Source: Tunturiibacter gelidiferens (GTDB lineage Bacteria > Acidobacteriota > Terriglobia > Terriglobales > Acidobacteriaceae). Taken from it: 64,000 nt of DNA. Within the stretch, counting starts at the first letter, position 1. Every line of letters starts with the position of its first letter. The DNA is taken from the NCBI RefSeq assembly GCF_014201335.1, contig NZ_JACHEB010000010.1, forward strand, positions 186,001 to 250,000, written 5' to 3'. A model generated the notes under the pieces. It saw nothing but the letters and a program-made list of their open reading frames with translations, was not told the origin of the DNA and made no database searches. Positions 17,790 through 26,923 of this stretch are shown one piece after another. A program made the translations under genes and the position numbers.

Positions 17790-18455
17790 GGCTTTAAGTG
17801 CAGTCAAGAGGTTTCGTGGGGTGCTGGAGCCTGCCAGTAATGGGCTGGGGTGGGTGATTGTGCGGCTTCCGTTCGAGATTGAGAAGACTTGGAAGAAGAT
17901 GGTGCGTTTGCGGGTGAAGGTAGAGATTGGTGGAGAGGTATATCGAACATCTTTGTTTGGTGATGCTGTACGGGGTGGACATTTTTTACTCGTGAATAAA
18001 AAGATGCAGAGGACAGCCGCGGCGAAGGTTGGGGCTATGGTGGACTTTGCGATTGAGCCGGATCTGGACGAGCGCGAGGCGGTGGTGACGCCGGAGTTTG
18101 AGAGGTTGCTGAAGCGGCAGAAGAAGCTGGCGATGTGGTATGGGGAGCAGAGCGAGTCGATGCGGCGCGAGGTGGGTAAGTGGTTGGGCGCTGTGAAGAG
18201 TGTCGAGGCGCGGCAGAGGAGGGTGGAACAGATGCCGAGCGAATGTTGTTGGCCATGGAGGGGGAGAAGGTTCTGCCGCCGGTGATAGAAGCGGCGTTTG
18301 GTTGGGTGCCTGCCGCGCGCAGGGGATGGGAGGCGATGACCCTGACGCAGCGGCGGACCAGTCTGCTTGCGGTCTTTTACTATCAAAGCCCAGAGGCCCG
18401 AGAGAAGCGCGTTAAGAGGCTCGTTGAGGATTGCCTGAAGGTGGCGGGAAGATGA
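17788..18455 (+). CDS. DUF1905/YdeI (OmdA)-like protein, apparent frameshift
   Basis: Starts at ATG 17788 with GGAGAGG five bases upstream. The first part (FRGVLEPASNGLGWVIVRLP ... VRGGHFLLVNKKM) is a DUF1905 domain, followed by helices of the YdeI/OmpD-associated type (MRREVGKWLGAVKS, then VEARQRRVEQ). After RRVEQ, near 18225-18233, similarity moves to the frame one base earlier: DAERMLLAMEGEKVLPPVIE, then RRTSLLAVFYYQSPEAREKR, ending at 18455. Without the shift the protein stops at 18285 in a nonsense tail. One missing base (A in GAA or G in CAG) would restore one chain of about 223 residues. The corrected frame ends in ATGA with the next start, which supports it as the translated frame. 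Function unknown; the name bacteriocin-protection is historical. Confidence 0.7.
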
Positions 18456-19261
18456 GAGCCCGCATTCTTTCTTTCGCGCTGGACGTTGTCGGCCGGGTGT
18501 TTCTGCGAAGAGATCGCTTGAGTGGCTCGATGAAACGTTTGTTCGATGCGTTTGCGTTTGACCAGGAGCGTCTGACTATTCGTAGTGGGGACAGAGAATT
18601 GTCAGCAGTGTATGTTCGTGCGAGCGACGACGCACCGGTGTTTCTGATCTGTCATGGGATCGGCGAACAGGTTGAGTACTGGAGTGGCGTGCAGGAGTTG
18701 TTGAGGACGATGGACGTTTCCTCGCTTGTGTTCAATTACTCCGGGTATGGTGCTAGCTCGGGGAGAGTGAGCGTGGCGCACTGCGAAGAAGATGCGATTG
18801 CGGCCTATCGGGAGTTGAAGGATCGCGGGCACCAGTCCATCTTTTTGCTGGGCTTTTCTCTTGGAAGCGGCGTGGTTTTAGCTGTTGCACCGGGGCTCAA
18901 GGTTGATGGGGTGATTCTTTGCCAAGGGTATTCCACACTTCGTGAGGCGGCGCTCGCGATGGGTTTTCGACGTTGGATGACTTACGCGATGCCAGATGTC
19001 TGGCACAACTTTCGGCAGTTGAATGAAACGACGACGCCAGTTCTTGTAGTTCACAGCGATGGGGACCAACTGTTTCCTGTGGCGATGGCGAAGCGGGTCC
19101 ATGAGGCTTGTGGGGAGAGTGGGGAGCTGATCATCGTCTCTGGATTTGCACACGATGGCCCGGTCTACTTCCCGACTGAGACATACTGGCGCCCGGTCGT
19201 TGAGTGGGCAGAGCGAGTGTCTTCGAGAATCACGGTACGGGAGTTGCCTTCTGGAGACTAG
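18452..19261 (+). CDS. Alpha/beta hydrolase
   Basis: A 269-residue alpha/beta hydrolase with the oxyanion region LICHGIGEQ, the nucleophile elbow LLGFSLGSG (Ser), an acid in VVHSDGDQLFPV and the His in SGFAHDGPVYF: a complete triad. It resembles small serine esterases/peptidases related to YqiA/BAAT-like fold proteins; the substrate cannot be told. ATG at 18452 overlaps the stop of the corrected YdeI-like frame (ATGA), so the two are probably translationally coupled; an in-frame TTG at 18431 is less likely. The stop codon shares a CTAG palindrome with the convergent ABC transporter gene. Confidence 0.8.
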   Translation: MRARILSFALDVVGRVFLRRDRLSGSMKRLFDAFAFDQERLTIRSGDRELSAVYVRASDDAPVFLICHGIGEQVEYWSGVQELLRTMDVSSLVFNYSGYGASSGRVSVAHCEEDAIAAYRELKDRGHQSIFLLGFSLGSGVVLAVAPGLKVDGVILCQGYSTLREAALAMGFRRWMTYAMPDVWHNFRQLNETTTPVLVVHSDGDQLFPVAMAKRVHEACGESGELIIVSGFAHDGPVYFPTETYWRPVVEWAERVSSRITVRELPSGD

Positions 19262-21294
19262 TCGGCGCTGAGTGGTTCGAGCGGAACTGAGTCGCTGCCA
19301 GTGCCGAGTTCCTGGTCGCGGTACTGGAGCTGGTAGAGCTTCCAGTAGAGGCCGCGCTCGGTGAGGAGCTGCTGATGGGTGCCGCGCTCGCGGAGCTGCC
19401 CCTTGTGCATGACAAGGATGGTGTCGGCGCGTTGGATGGTGGAGAGCCGGTGCGCGATGAGGATTGAGGTGCGGCCGGTGATCATCCGGGAGAGCGCGAG
19501 ACGGACGCGGAGCTCGGTGTCTGTGTCGACCGAGGAGGTGGCCTCGTCTAGGATGAGGATGCCAGGGTCGTGGGCGAGGGCACGGGCGAAGCTGATGAGC
19601 TGCTTCTGGCCGGTGGAAAGGGTCGCGCCACGTTCGCGGACGGGCTCGTCGAATTGAAGAGGAAGGGAGCGGATGAAGTCGCCCACGTTGACTTCGTCTG
19701 CTGCGCGCTGGAGACGCTCGTCGGTGATCCACTTGGAGCCGAGGCGAATGTTGTCGGAGATAGTGCCGGTGAAGAGGAAGGGGTCCTGCAGGACGACGCC
19801 GAAGCGTTGGCGGAGTCTTTTTAAATCTTGCTTGCGGACGTCAACACCGTCGACGAGAATGCTGCCGCGCTGGATGTCGTAGAAACGCATCATGAGGCCA
19901 GTGATGGTGGTCTTGCCGGCGCCGGTGTGGCCGACGATTGCGGCGGTCTCGTCTGGTTCGACAGTGAAGGTAACTCCGCGAAGGATCCATTCGATGTCGG
20001 CGAAGGTGTTGAGTTCTTCTTCGGTAGCGGAAGTTACGCGGGTGCGCTGGGCTTCGTCGAGAGCCTGATAGGTGAACCAGACGTTGTGGAACTCGACGCG
20101 ACCTGAATTGTTGCCCGATACAGGAGAGGCAGGGGAGACGATGGTGGGTTCGGTGTCGAGCAGTTTGAAGACGCGTTCGCTGGCGGCCATGGCGGCTTGC
20201 AGGATGTTGTATTTTTCGCTGAGGTCCTGAATGGGGCGGAAGAAGCGTTGGGCGTACTGGATGAAGGCGATGAGGATGCCTACCGTGACGACGCTGCTGG
20301 CCTTTGGCAATGCGTGAAGAAGAGGTTGAAGCTCGTGTAGCTGAGTGGCTTGGAGGTAGTGGAGAGCTGATATGCCGCCGCGCCAGATGATGAGTGCGAT
20401 GGCGGTGGCGCTAAGGAACTCGACGACCGGGTAGTAAACGGCATAGGCGAAGATGGCGTCGGTCCAGGCTTGTTTGTTTTCGGCATTGACGGAGGAGTAG
20501 TCGTTGAAGGCGCGGCGCTCGCGGTTGAAGAGCTGCACGATGGACATGCCGGAGACGTACTCCTGCGTGAAGGAGTTGATGCGTGCTGTGGCGGCGCGCT
20601 GGCGGCGGTAGCTGTCCCGAACGTGGCGGCGGAAGATCCTGGTGACGTAGAGGATCGCCGGGATGACTGAGAGCGCGAGAAGGGCAAGAGGCCAGCTCAT
20701 CCGCAGCATGATGAGGACGATGAAGAGGAGAACAAAGATGTCCTCGAAGATGGCGAGCACGCCTGAGGTAAACATTTCGTTGAGCGCGTCTACGTCAGAG
20801 GTGACGCGAGTGACGAGTTTGCCAACTGGATTGTGATCGAAGAAGGAGGGCTGCATGCGCTGCAGGTGACGGAAGATCTGGCTGCGAAGATCGAACATGA
20901 TCTTCTGCCCGGTCCACTGCATCATGTAGGTTTGCGCGAATTCGAGTACGTAGGTGAGAAGGAGCGCGCCGAGATAGAGACAGCCGATCTGGGTGATGCC
21001 GGTCATGGGGCGCGAGCTGAGATGGCGCGCCAGCCAGGATAGCTTGGCCGGTGGCGTGTCGGTCATGTAGGTATCGACGGCGACCTTGACCAGGTAGGGC
21101 CCCATGACGTCGGTAGAGGCCTTGAAGAAGATGGTGATAGCGGAGAGCCCGGTCTGCAGTTTGTAGGGCTTGAGATAGGTAAGGAGACGGCGCATCAGAC
21201 GTCCGTCGTATGCCTTGCCGGCGACTTCATCGTCCGGCGATGGCTTTTTCGCGGTCTCTTCCTTTGGATTCTTCGGTTTCTGGTCGTCTGCCAT
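19258..21294 (-). CDS. ABC exporter (fused membrane and ATPase domains, MsbA/SmdB type)
   Basis: A 678-residue half-transporter: six membrane helices (about residues 45-340) and an ATPase domain with Walker A GHTGAGKTT, Q-loop VVLQDPFLF, signature LSTGQKQ (Thr in place of the first Gly of LSGGQ), Walker B ILILDEATSSVD and switch His in IAHRLST. Two insertions stand out: about 25 residues in the membrane domain before SSVVTVGILIAF and about 25 between VWFTYQ and WILRGV at the start of the ATPase domain, close to the A-loop. ATG 21294 is chosen over TTG 21300. Likely exports lipids or drugs as a dimer; the partner is unknown. Shares a 4-nt overlapping stop with the hydrolase. Confidence 0.9.
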   Translation of the reverse strand: MADDQKPKNPKEETAKKPSPDDEVAGKAYDGRLMRRLLTYLKPYKLQTGLSAITIFFKASTDVMGPYLVKVAVDTYMTDTPPAKLSWLARHLSSRPMTGITQIGCLYLGALLLTYVLEFAQTYMMQWTGQKIMFDLRSQIFRHLQRMQPSFFDHNPVGKLVTRVTSDVDALNEMFTSGVLAIFEDIFVLLFIVLIMLRMSWPLALLALSVIPAILYVTRIFRRHVRDSYRRQRAATARINSFTQEYVSGMSIVQLFNRERRAFNDYSSVNAENKQAWTDAIFAYAVYYPVVEFLSATAIALIIWRGGISALHYLQATQLHELQPLLHALPKASSVVTVGILIAFIQYAQRFFRPIQDLSEKYNILQAAMAASERVFKLLDTEPTIVSPASPVSGNNSGRVEFHNVWFTYQALDEAQRTRVTSATEEELNTFADIEWILRGVTFTVEPDETAAIVGHTGAGKTTITGLMMRFYDIQRGSILVDGVDVRKQDLKRLRQRFGVVLQDPFLFTGTISDNIRLGSKWITDERLQRAADEVNVGDFIRSLPLQFDEPVRERGATLSTGQKQLISFARALAHDPGILILDEATSSVDTDTELRVRLALSRMITGRTSILIAHRLSTIQRADTILVMHKGQLRERGTHQQLLTERGLYWKLYQLQYRDQELGTGSDSVPLEPLSAD

Positions 21295-21350
21295 AGGCAA
21301 TCTCTATTCTAGATGCTTAAGGCAGATGCGCGATTCGGGAAGCGCAGGTT

Positions 21351-22130
21351 TCACTGGGGCTTTACGTCGGTCACTACTGCTCCCAGGACGTGTCCCTGAT
21401 TGCTTTGCTGAGCGAAGACAACTACGCGCATTTCAGTCAGTTTGGCGTCATCAGGGGCGTTGAGGCTAAAGTTGAGTGCTCCTGCGTTGAGATCTTTCAA
21501 AGTGCCGATGTGCTGCAGGCTGCGGACGACGCCCGCGTGCTGAAGGCGCCGGCCACCGTTTTCGCCGTTGTGAACATCGGTGGTGTCAGAAGGATCGACA
21601 AGAGCAGCGTAGAGTTCCGCATACGCCTCGGAGGGAGACGATCCCGGCAGCGAGACGGAGGAGGAGATCTTGCGCGCGTCCACGACGGGGCAGGAGAGCG
21701 ATAGATGGAGTTTGGTTTTCTGCGCTGCGCTGGTGATGTAGCGGTGGGCATGGAAGGAGTCGTTGCCCACGAACTGATCGGTTCCGTCGACAATCATCTG
21801 CGGGGTGTATACGCCGTCAAGCCCGAACCGTCTGCTGTACTCGCTCTGACGCTCGGTGTATTGGTGAGAGGAGAAACGGTCGTGCCATCCGAGGTCGTCC
21901 CAGTAGTCGACGTGCTCTTCGAGAATGATGATCTCGGCATTTTGAATGGGCTGATCGTGGTCGAGCTTTGCCAGGAGAGCGTCAGCGGGTGGGCAGCTGG
22001 AACAGCCCTCGGAGGTAAAGAGCTCTACGAGGACCGGCGTGAGATTTGCGTGTGCTGTCTGCGCGTGGCCTGAAGCGAAAGAGATGACGAGAAACAACGC
22101 CGTTACGGCGAGGAATCGAAGCTGCGACAT
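21351..22130 (-). CDS. DUF1223 secreted thioredoxin-fold protein
   Basis: A 259-residue protein with a signal peptide (residues 1-23, ending GHAQ) and the DUF1223 core: VLVELFTSEGCSSCPPADALL with a CxxC redox pair, HVDYWDDLGWHDRFSSHQYT and YTPQMIVDGTDQFVG. The fold is thioredoxin-like and the protein is expected in the periplasm. Biochemical role is not established; CxxC suggests thiol or metal chemistry. It is separated from the ABC exporter by 50 bp on the same strand and may be cotranscribed with it. Confidence 0.88.
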   Translation of the reverse strand: MSQLRFLAVTALFLVISFASGHAQTAHANLTPVLVELFTSEGCSSCPPADALLAKLDHDQPIQNAEIIILEEHVDYWDDLGWHDRFSSHQYTERQSEYSRRFGLDGVYTPQMIVDGTDQFVGNDSFHAHRYITSAAQKTKLHLSLSCPVVDARKISSSVSLPGSSPSEAYAELYAALVDPSDTTDVHNGENGGRRLQHAGVVRSLQHIGTLKDLNAGALNFSLNAPDDAKLTEMRVVVFAQQSNQGHVLGAVVTDVKPQ

Positions 22131-22231
22131 GGAACTAGACCTCTGTAGATTAGAGTCCCTGCTGAGGTTTTAGTTACACCCCGAGAAGCCGCTCGTCGTG
22201 AAACAATCGAAGAGAGGGTTATTTCGTTTCA

Positions 22232-23458
22232 ATGGTTGAACCTGTCGGCGTCTATATTTCGGTTCCGTTCTGCAAGGCGAAGTGTACTTTCTGCAACTTT
22301 GCTTCGGGGGTGTTCGGGGCAGAGCGGATGCAGCAGTATGTGAACCGTCTCGGCGTGGAGATTCGCGGGGCGCATGCGGCAGCGGGGAAGATCGGAGCGT
22401 CGCTGCCCAGGGCTGTGGACACGATTTACTTTGGTGGTGGCACTCCTAGTTTGCTGTCGGCACAACAGTTTCGTCTGATCTTTCAGGACCTTCGAAGCGA
22501 GTTCGATCTGGCCGCGGATGCCGAGATTACGTTGGAGTGTGCGCCTGGACAGCTCGCAGATGAAACCCTGGATGAGTTGCTACGCCAGGGAATGAACCGG
22601 ATCAGCTTCGGGGTTCAATCGTTTATTGATCAAGAGGCCGCTGCGGTTGGTCGCCTGCACACACGGAAGCAGTGCGAGGCGGAGATCGCAAGGGTAAGGA
22701 CCGCCGGGGTTCGCGAGATCAATGTTGATCTGATCGCGGGGTTGCCGCATCAGACAGAGCAGAGCTGGCGTTACTCGGTGGAGCAGGCGATTGCGAGTGG
22801 CGTATCTCACATCAGCGTTTATCTTCTCGAGGTTGATGAGGATTCGCGGCTTGGGCGAGAGATGCTGGAGCAGGGAAGCCGCTATGGCGCAGAGGCCGTG
22901 CCTGATGAGGATCGTGCGGCGGAGTGGTATCAGCAGGCGTGCGATTTGTTAAGTGAGGCGGACGTGCAGCAGTATGAGATCTCGAATTTTGCTCGGCCAG
23001 GACATTGGTCACGCCACAATTTGAAGTATTGGCGTCGTCAACCGTACGTCGGTATTGGCCTTGACGCGCATTCGATGCTGCTTGTCGATGAGGGTGCGGT
23101 CAGGTTCGCCAACACGAGCGATCTGGATCGATATCTCGGACAGGGATCGGCACCGAATCCGCTTCGTCTTCTTGAGTTTGAGCGGGACGCGACGGATGGT
23201 GAGATTGATATTGTGGGTCACGGCGAGGCCTTTGAAGAGTCGCTGTTCCTCGGCCTGCGTTTGAACGAAGGCGTCGATCTTAATGCATTGCGGGGACGGT
23301 TTGGCGAGGGCTTGCTGCAGGACGCAATGCCCGCCCTCGTTGAAGTTCGCGATGCGGGACTATTGGAGTTGAGTACGGAAAGAATTCGGTTGACTCCGAA
23401 GGGACGCCTCGTCTCAAACGAAGTCTTCAACCGGCTGTTGATTCATGCGGCGGCATAA
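22232..23458 (+). CDS. hemW: HemW-type radical SAM protein (haem chaperone)
   Basis: A 408-residue radical SAM protein with the cluster motif FCKAKCTFC (Cys14, Cys18, Cys21) and YFGGGTPSLLS, SFGVQSF and VDLIAGLPHQT, ending in the HemN C-terminal domain. It lacks the fourth cysteine (CxC) that distinguishes true coproporphyrinogen dehydrogenase HemN, so it belongs to HemW, a haem-binding protein that delivers haem to respiratory enzymes. ATG 22232 begins right at the conserved N-terminus. Followed after 40 bp by ltaE on the same strand. Confidence 0.9.
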   Translation: MVEPVGVYISVPFCKAKCTFCNFASGVFGAERMQQYVNRLGVEIRGAHAAAGKIGASLPRAVDTIYFGGGTPSLLSAQQFRLIFQDLRSEFDLAADAEITLECAPGQLADETLDELLRQGMNRISFGVQSFIDQEAAAVGRLHTRKQCEAEIARVRTAGVREINVDLIAGLPHQTEQSWRYSVEQAIASGVSHISVYLLEVDEDSRLGREMLEQGSRYGAEAVPDEDRAAEWYQQACDLLSEADVQQYEISNFARPGHWSRHNLKYWRRQPYVGIGLDAHSMLLVDEGAVRFANTSDLDRYLGQGSAPNPLRLLEFERDATDGEIDIVGHGEAFEESLFLGLRLNEGVDLNALRGRFGEGLLQDAMPALVEVRDAGLLELSTERIRLTPKGRLVSNEVFNRLLIHAAA

Positions 23459-23498
23459 CAAATCAAGGCAGAACAAAACAGAGGAGAGAACGAACATT

Positions 23499-24545
23499 AT
23501 GATCGACCTGCGCAGCGACACCGTGACCCGCCCCACCCCAGCCATGCGCGAGGCGATGGCCTCCGCCGAGGTCGGCGACGATGTATATAGTGAAGACCCC
23601 ACGGTCAATCGCCTGGAGCGTGAAGCCGCGGAGACTTTTGGCCGCGAAGCTTCGATCTTCGTACCCACAGGGACGATGGGGAATCAGATTGCGATTCGGC
23701 TGCACACCCAACATGGGCAGGAGGTCATTTGCGAGGCTCGGTCGCATGTACTCGATTGGGAGATGGCGATGATGTCCGCATTCTCGGGCTGCCAGGCGCG
23801 CGCCGTTGCAGCGGAGCGCGGCATTTTGACGTGGCAGCACATCAAGCCGGCGATTGGCGCGAAGATTTACTACCGCGCGCAGACGGGGCTAATCAGTCTG
23901 GAAAACACCCACAACATGGCTGGTGGCACAGTGACTCCGTTGCCGGTACTTGAGGAGGTTTGGGCGGGGGCTCGTGAGGCTGGTCTGCCGGTTCATCTCG
24001 ATGGAGGCCGGGTTTTCAACGCGGCCACTGCGTTGGGACTCGACGTGGCGAAGCTGACGAGCGGATTCGATACTGTGATGTTCTGTCTGTCGAAGGGCCT
24101 GGGCGCGCCAGTGGGCTCCATGCTGGTTGGGAGCAGGAAGGCGATCGAGCAGGCGCGGATTTATCGCAAGGCTTTAGGCGGCGGCATGCGACAGGCGGGT
24201 GTCCTTGCGGCTGCAGGGCTGATTGCTTTGCATGAGATGTCGAAGCGGTTGCATGAAGATCATGCGAATGCCCGGCTGCTGGCGGAGGCGGTCGCTGCTG
24301 AACCTGCGGCTGCGGAGATCGACATGGAGACAGTGCAGACCAACATCGTGATCTTCAAGCTGCGCTCTAAAGATCGGGCTACTGGTGGAGACGCTGCGGC
24401 ATTTACTGCGGCCCTGAAACAGAAGGGCGTGCTAGTCAGCGCGATTGGCCCGCATTCGATTCGATTTGTAACGCATTACGACGTCGACCGCGTTGCGTGC
24501 GAGAGAGCTGCGGCCATCGTGTCGGAGCATCTGCGGGTACTTTAG
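23499..24545 (+). CDS. ltaE: Low-specificity L-threonine aldolase
   Basis: A 348-residue fold-type I PLP enzyme that cleaves L-threonine/L-allo-threonine to glycine and acetaldehyde. Clear motifs: IDLRSDTVTRPTPAMREAM at the N-terminus, NTHNMAGG, VHLDGGRVFNAA with the PLP-binding Asp, and CLSKGLGAPVGSML with the Schiff-base Lys. ATG 23499 follows GAGGAGAG at 23481-23488; an upstream in-frame start at 23445 lies inside the end of hemW and is unlikely. Cytoplasmic, glycine/threonine metabolism. Confidence 0.94.
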   Translation: MIDLRSDTVTRPTPAMREAMASAEVGDDVYSEDPTVNRLEREAAETFGREASIFVPTGTMGNQIAIRLHTQHGQEVICEARSHVLDWEMAMMSAFSGCQARAVAAERGILTWQHIKPAIGAKIYYRAQTGLISLENTHNMAGGTVTPLPVLEEVWAGAREAGLPVHLDGGRVFNAATALGLDVAKLTSGFDTVMFCLSKGLGAPVGSMLVGSRKAIEQARIYRKALGGGMRQAGVLAAAGLIALHEMSKRLHEDHANARLLAEAVAAEPAAAEIDMETVQTNIVIFKLRSKDRATGGDAAAFTAALKQKGVLVSAIGPHSIRFVTHYDVDRVACERAAAIVSEHLRVL

Positions 24546-24583
24546 CGGCCGCGAGAGGGCTTTCATCCGAGGGATTCGAAAAC

Positions 24584-26386
24584 CTAATCGCCGCCACCCG
24601 CGTTAATCGTCGGATTGGTCGCGAGGAACACGGCTACTTTGGTGCCGTGATCGGTATCGCTCGTGTCGCTGGTGATGCAGATGGTACCGCCATGTTTGTT
24701 GATGATGCCGCGACTGACCCAGAGGCCGAGCCCTGTGCCATGTTCTCCTTTGGTAGTGAAGAAGGGCTGGAATAGATGCGGCTGCACATCGTCCAGAATC
24801 CCCGGACCGTTGTCGGCGACGATCACCGTTGCTCCTGCCTGCATTTTCTGGCCATTTACATCGACGCCCATGTTTTGTGGAACGATGCTGATCTTTACCT
24901 CGCCGCCAGTGCCCGCCGCCTCGGCTGCATTGGTAACGAGATTAGTGAAGACTTGGCGCAGCTCAGCAGGGAAGGCGGCTACTTCAATGGGCTCCGGCAT
25001 GTCGTTGGACACCGTTACGCCCAGATCGCTGAGCCGTCTCTCCATCAGGAGCAGGATCTCCTCGAGCATCTCTTTGAGATCGACCACGACAGGAGCCTTT
25101 GATTCGCGATAGAGACCAAGCATGGCGCGGCTGATTTGCGTGACTCGTGTCAGCTCCTGCTGTGCCATGTCCATGAAGTGGACTGACTCTTCAGGGGTGA
25201 CGCCGTTGCGCATGAGATAGAGGAGATTGGTGACCGAGTCGAGCGGATTGTGGATCTCGTGCGCGATGGTGGCGGCGAGACGTCCCGCGACCGCGAGCTT
25301 CTCGTTCGCAATCAGAGCTTCCTGAGTCTTGCGTTCCATCGTGATGTCGCGAAAGACGAGGACGATGCCGATCGTGTTTCCGGCTTTGTCGCGGATGGGA
25401 GCGCCGCTGTCAGAGATGTCGAGTTCGGTGCCGTCTTTGCGCAGGAGAATCGTGTGATGGTTGGCCATGCCCACGATCTTGTCGAGGCGCATCACCTTGG
25501 CTACTGGTGTTTCTACCGGTTCGCGCGTTGTCTCATTGACGATGCGGAAGACATCTTCGAGCTGATGCCCGCCGGCTTCGGGCTGGCTCCAACCCGTCAA
25601 CTCGCTGGCTACGGGATTCATCATCTGAATGTGGCCTTCGGCGTCGCAGGTGATGACGCCATCGCCGATCGATTCGAGGGTGGTTCGGAGTTGCTGCTCG
25701 GATTGGTAGAGCTCTTCGGCCCGACGGCCGAGGATGTCGAGCGAACCGCGGTAAGCGGCAGAGACCGCGTGGAGGCGACCGCGGGTGAAGAGGCCGATCA
25801 GCACACCCATTCCGAGGGCCAGGGCGAGCAACACCAGAAGCAGGGTATGGACTTGACGATGCCAGCGTGCAATGCGCCGGGTACGACTGGCCTCGGCCTT
25901 CTGGATGATGTCGGTGAGATCGTGACGGACGTTGTCCATCAAGACCTTACCGTGGAGGTTTAGATCCACATCATTGGTTTGTCCGCCTCCGCGAACCGTG
26001 GCAATGACAGGAAGGGCGAATGCGTCTTGCCATGTCTGGTGTTCGTCCCGTAGGTCCGCAATGTCGTGCTTCTGATCGGCATCCGCGCCAGCCAGGTTGT
26101 CAAGGTTTTGAATCTCGGTCTGCAGATGGGATTCTGCCTCGTAAAACGGCTGCAGGAACCGCATGTCGCCGGTAGTTTCGTACCCGCGCAGGCCGGACTC
26201 CTCATCGACGACCAACTTCGAAAGCAAGGTTGCTTGTGAGATACGGGCGTCTGATTCCTGAATCAGATTCACCGTTTCGTTCGATCCCCGGATCTGAAAG
26301 TACAGCGCGCCGGCGACTACCAGCAGCGCGACGACAGGTAGTACGAAGACCTGCCTTAAAATATTGTTGAATTGACTTAGATTCAA
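24584..26386 (-). CDS. CHASE3-PAS sensor histidine kinase
   Basis: A 600-residue membrane kinase: membrane helix (residues 13-32), periplasmic CHASE3 domain (about 38-175, with ESGLRGYETTGDMRFLQPFYE), second helix (about 182-203), PAS domain (about 230-355, with GDGVITCDAEGHIQMMNP and VFRDITMERKTQEA), HisKA with phospho-acceptor IAHEIHNPLDSV, and HATPase with VTNAAEAAG, DNGPGI and GTGLGLWVSRGI. Signal unknown. The receiver-only gene upstream on the same strand, 37 bp away, is its likely partner. Lack of a DNA-binding output nearby suggests a phosphorelay or a response other than transcription. Confidence 0.92.
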   Translation of the reverse strand: MNLSQFNNILRQVFVLPVVALLVVAGALYFQIRGSNETVNLIQESDARISQATLLSKLVVDEESGLRGYETTGDMRFLQPFYEAESHLQTEIQNLDNLAGADADQKHDIADLRDEHQTWQDAFALPVIATVRGGGQTNDVDLNLHGKVLMDNVRHDLTDIIQKAEASRTRRIARWHRQVHTLLLVLLALALGMGVLIGLFTRGRLHAVSAAYRGSLDILGRRAEELYQSEQQLRTTLESIGDGVITCDAEGHIQMMNPVASELTGWSQPEAGGHQLEDVFRIVNETTREPVETPVAKVMRLDKIVGMANHHTILLRKDGTELDISDSGAPIRDKAGNTIGIVLVFRDITMERKTQEALIANEKLAVAGRLAATIAHEIHNPLDSVTNLLYLMRNGVTPEESVHFMDMAQQELTRVTQISRAMLGLYRESKAPVVVDLKEMLEEILLLMERRLSDLGVTVSNDMPEPIEVAAFPAELRQVFTNLVTNAAEAAGTGGEVKISIVPQNMGVDVNGQKMQAGATVIVADNGPGILDDVQPHLFQPFFTTKGEHGTGLGLWVSRGIINKHGGTICITSDTSDTDHGTKVAVFLATNPTINAGGGD

Positions 26387-26423
26387 AGCCCTCTCGCCCC
26401 GTGAATTTCCTTCGGTTGCGGAA

Positions 26424-26792
26424 TCAACTGACTGGTTGCAGTAGGATGCCTAATTTTTCCAGAAGCACCGGGGCACCCTCCCCCTTGGTCATATAAAGAT
26501 TGACCAGGGAGGTGACCTCGGGAGCCAGACCAATGTAAGCCGACAGTAAAAGGATGGGAACCTCAGGCTTGATCTGTCGCATCTGGGTGGCGATCTCGCC
26601 GCCGTGCATCCCCGGCATGGAGTAGTCGAGCACAACCGCTTCTACCGGTTCGGCCGAGAAGACGGCGAGCCCGCTCGGTCCATCCGATGCCGTCAGTACC
26701 CTATATCCGGCCCGTTCCAGCAAAATCTTCCGAACCTCGAGCCCGATTCGTTCGTCATCGACGCATAGGACGAGATTGGAGTGTTGTTTCAT
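26424..26792 (-). CDS. Single-domain response regulator (receiver only)
   Basis: From ATG 26792 the product is 122 residues and consists of one receiver domain: acidic pocket VLCVDDER, phosphorylation site VVLDYSMPGMHGG, the Ser of ILLLSAY and, where the conserved Lys is expected, YMTKGEGAP. An open frame continues 96 bp upstream but adds residues unlike the family. Located upstream of the CHASE3 kinase on the same strand and divergent from phoB. No output domain: it may act like a phosphotransfer intermediate or by protein contact. Confidence 0.85.
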   Translation of the reverse strand: MKQHSNLVLCVDDERIGLEVRKILLERAGYRVLTASDGPSGLAVFSAEPVEAVVLDYSMPGMHGGEIATQMRQIKPEVPILLLSAYIGLAPEVTSLVNLYMTKGEGAPVLLEKLGILLQPVS

Positions 26793-26905
26793 GCAGTTCT
26801 GACCGTCTGGGCCCCTTAGAATGACTCTAGAGTATACGAACGTACTCTTCATAAGCTTTACTGTGGACGATTCATCGTACGTTAGCAATCCCCCGTCCGT
26901 GGTGC

Positions 26906-26923
26906 GCTAACCTGACGTTAATC
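26906..26923 (+). promoter_or_regulatory. Candidate Pho box upstream of phoB
   Basis: Two heptamers, GCTAACC (26906) and GTTAATC (26917), repeat with an 11-bp period, the helical spacing of PhoB-family direct repeats. They share the TAAC-type core with the repeats upstream of pstS. They lie 31 bp before the phoB start, in the spacer shared with the divergent receiver gene, so autoregulation of phoB is plausible. Two imperfect units only. Confidence 0.35.

Noticed and set aside
17424..18386. 320-codon minus-strand frame across the lpxB/YdeI junction
   Set aside because: Only its first part near the ATG at 17789 is relevant as a possible lpxB start; the rest is antisense to the YdeI-like gene or out of frame with lpxB.
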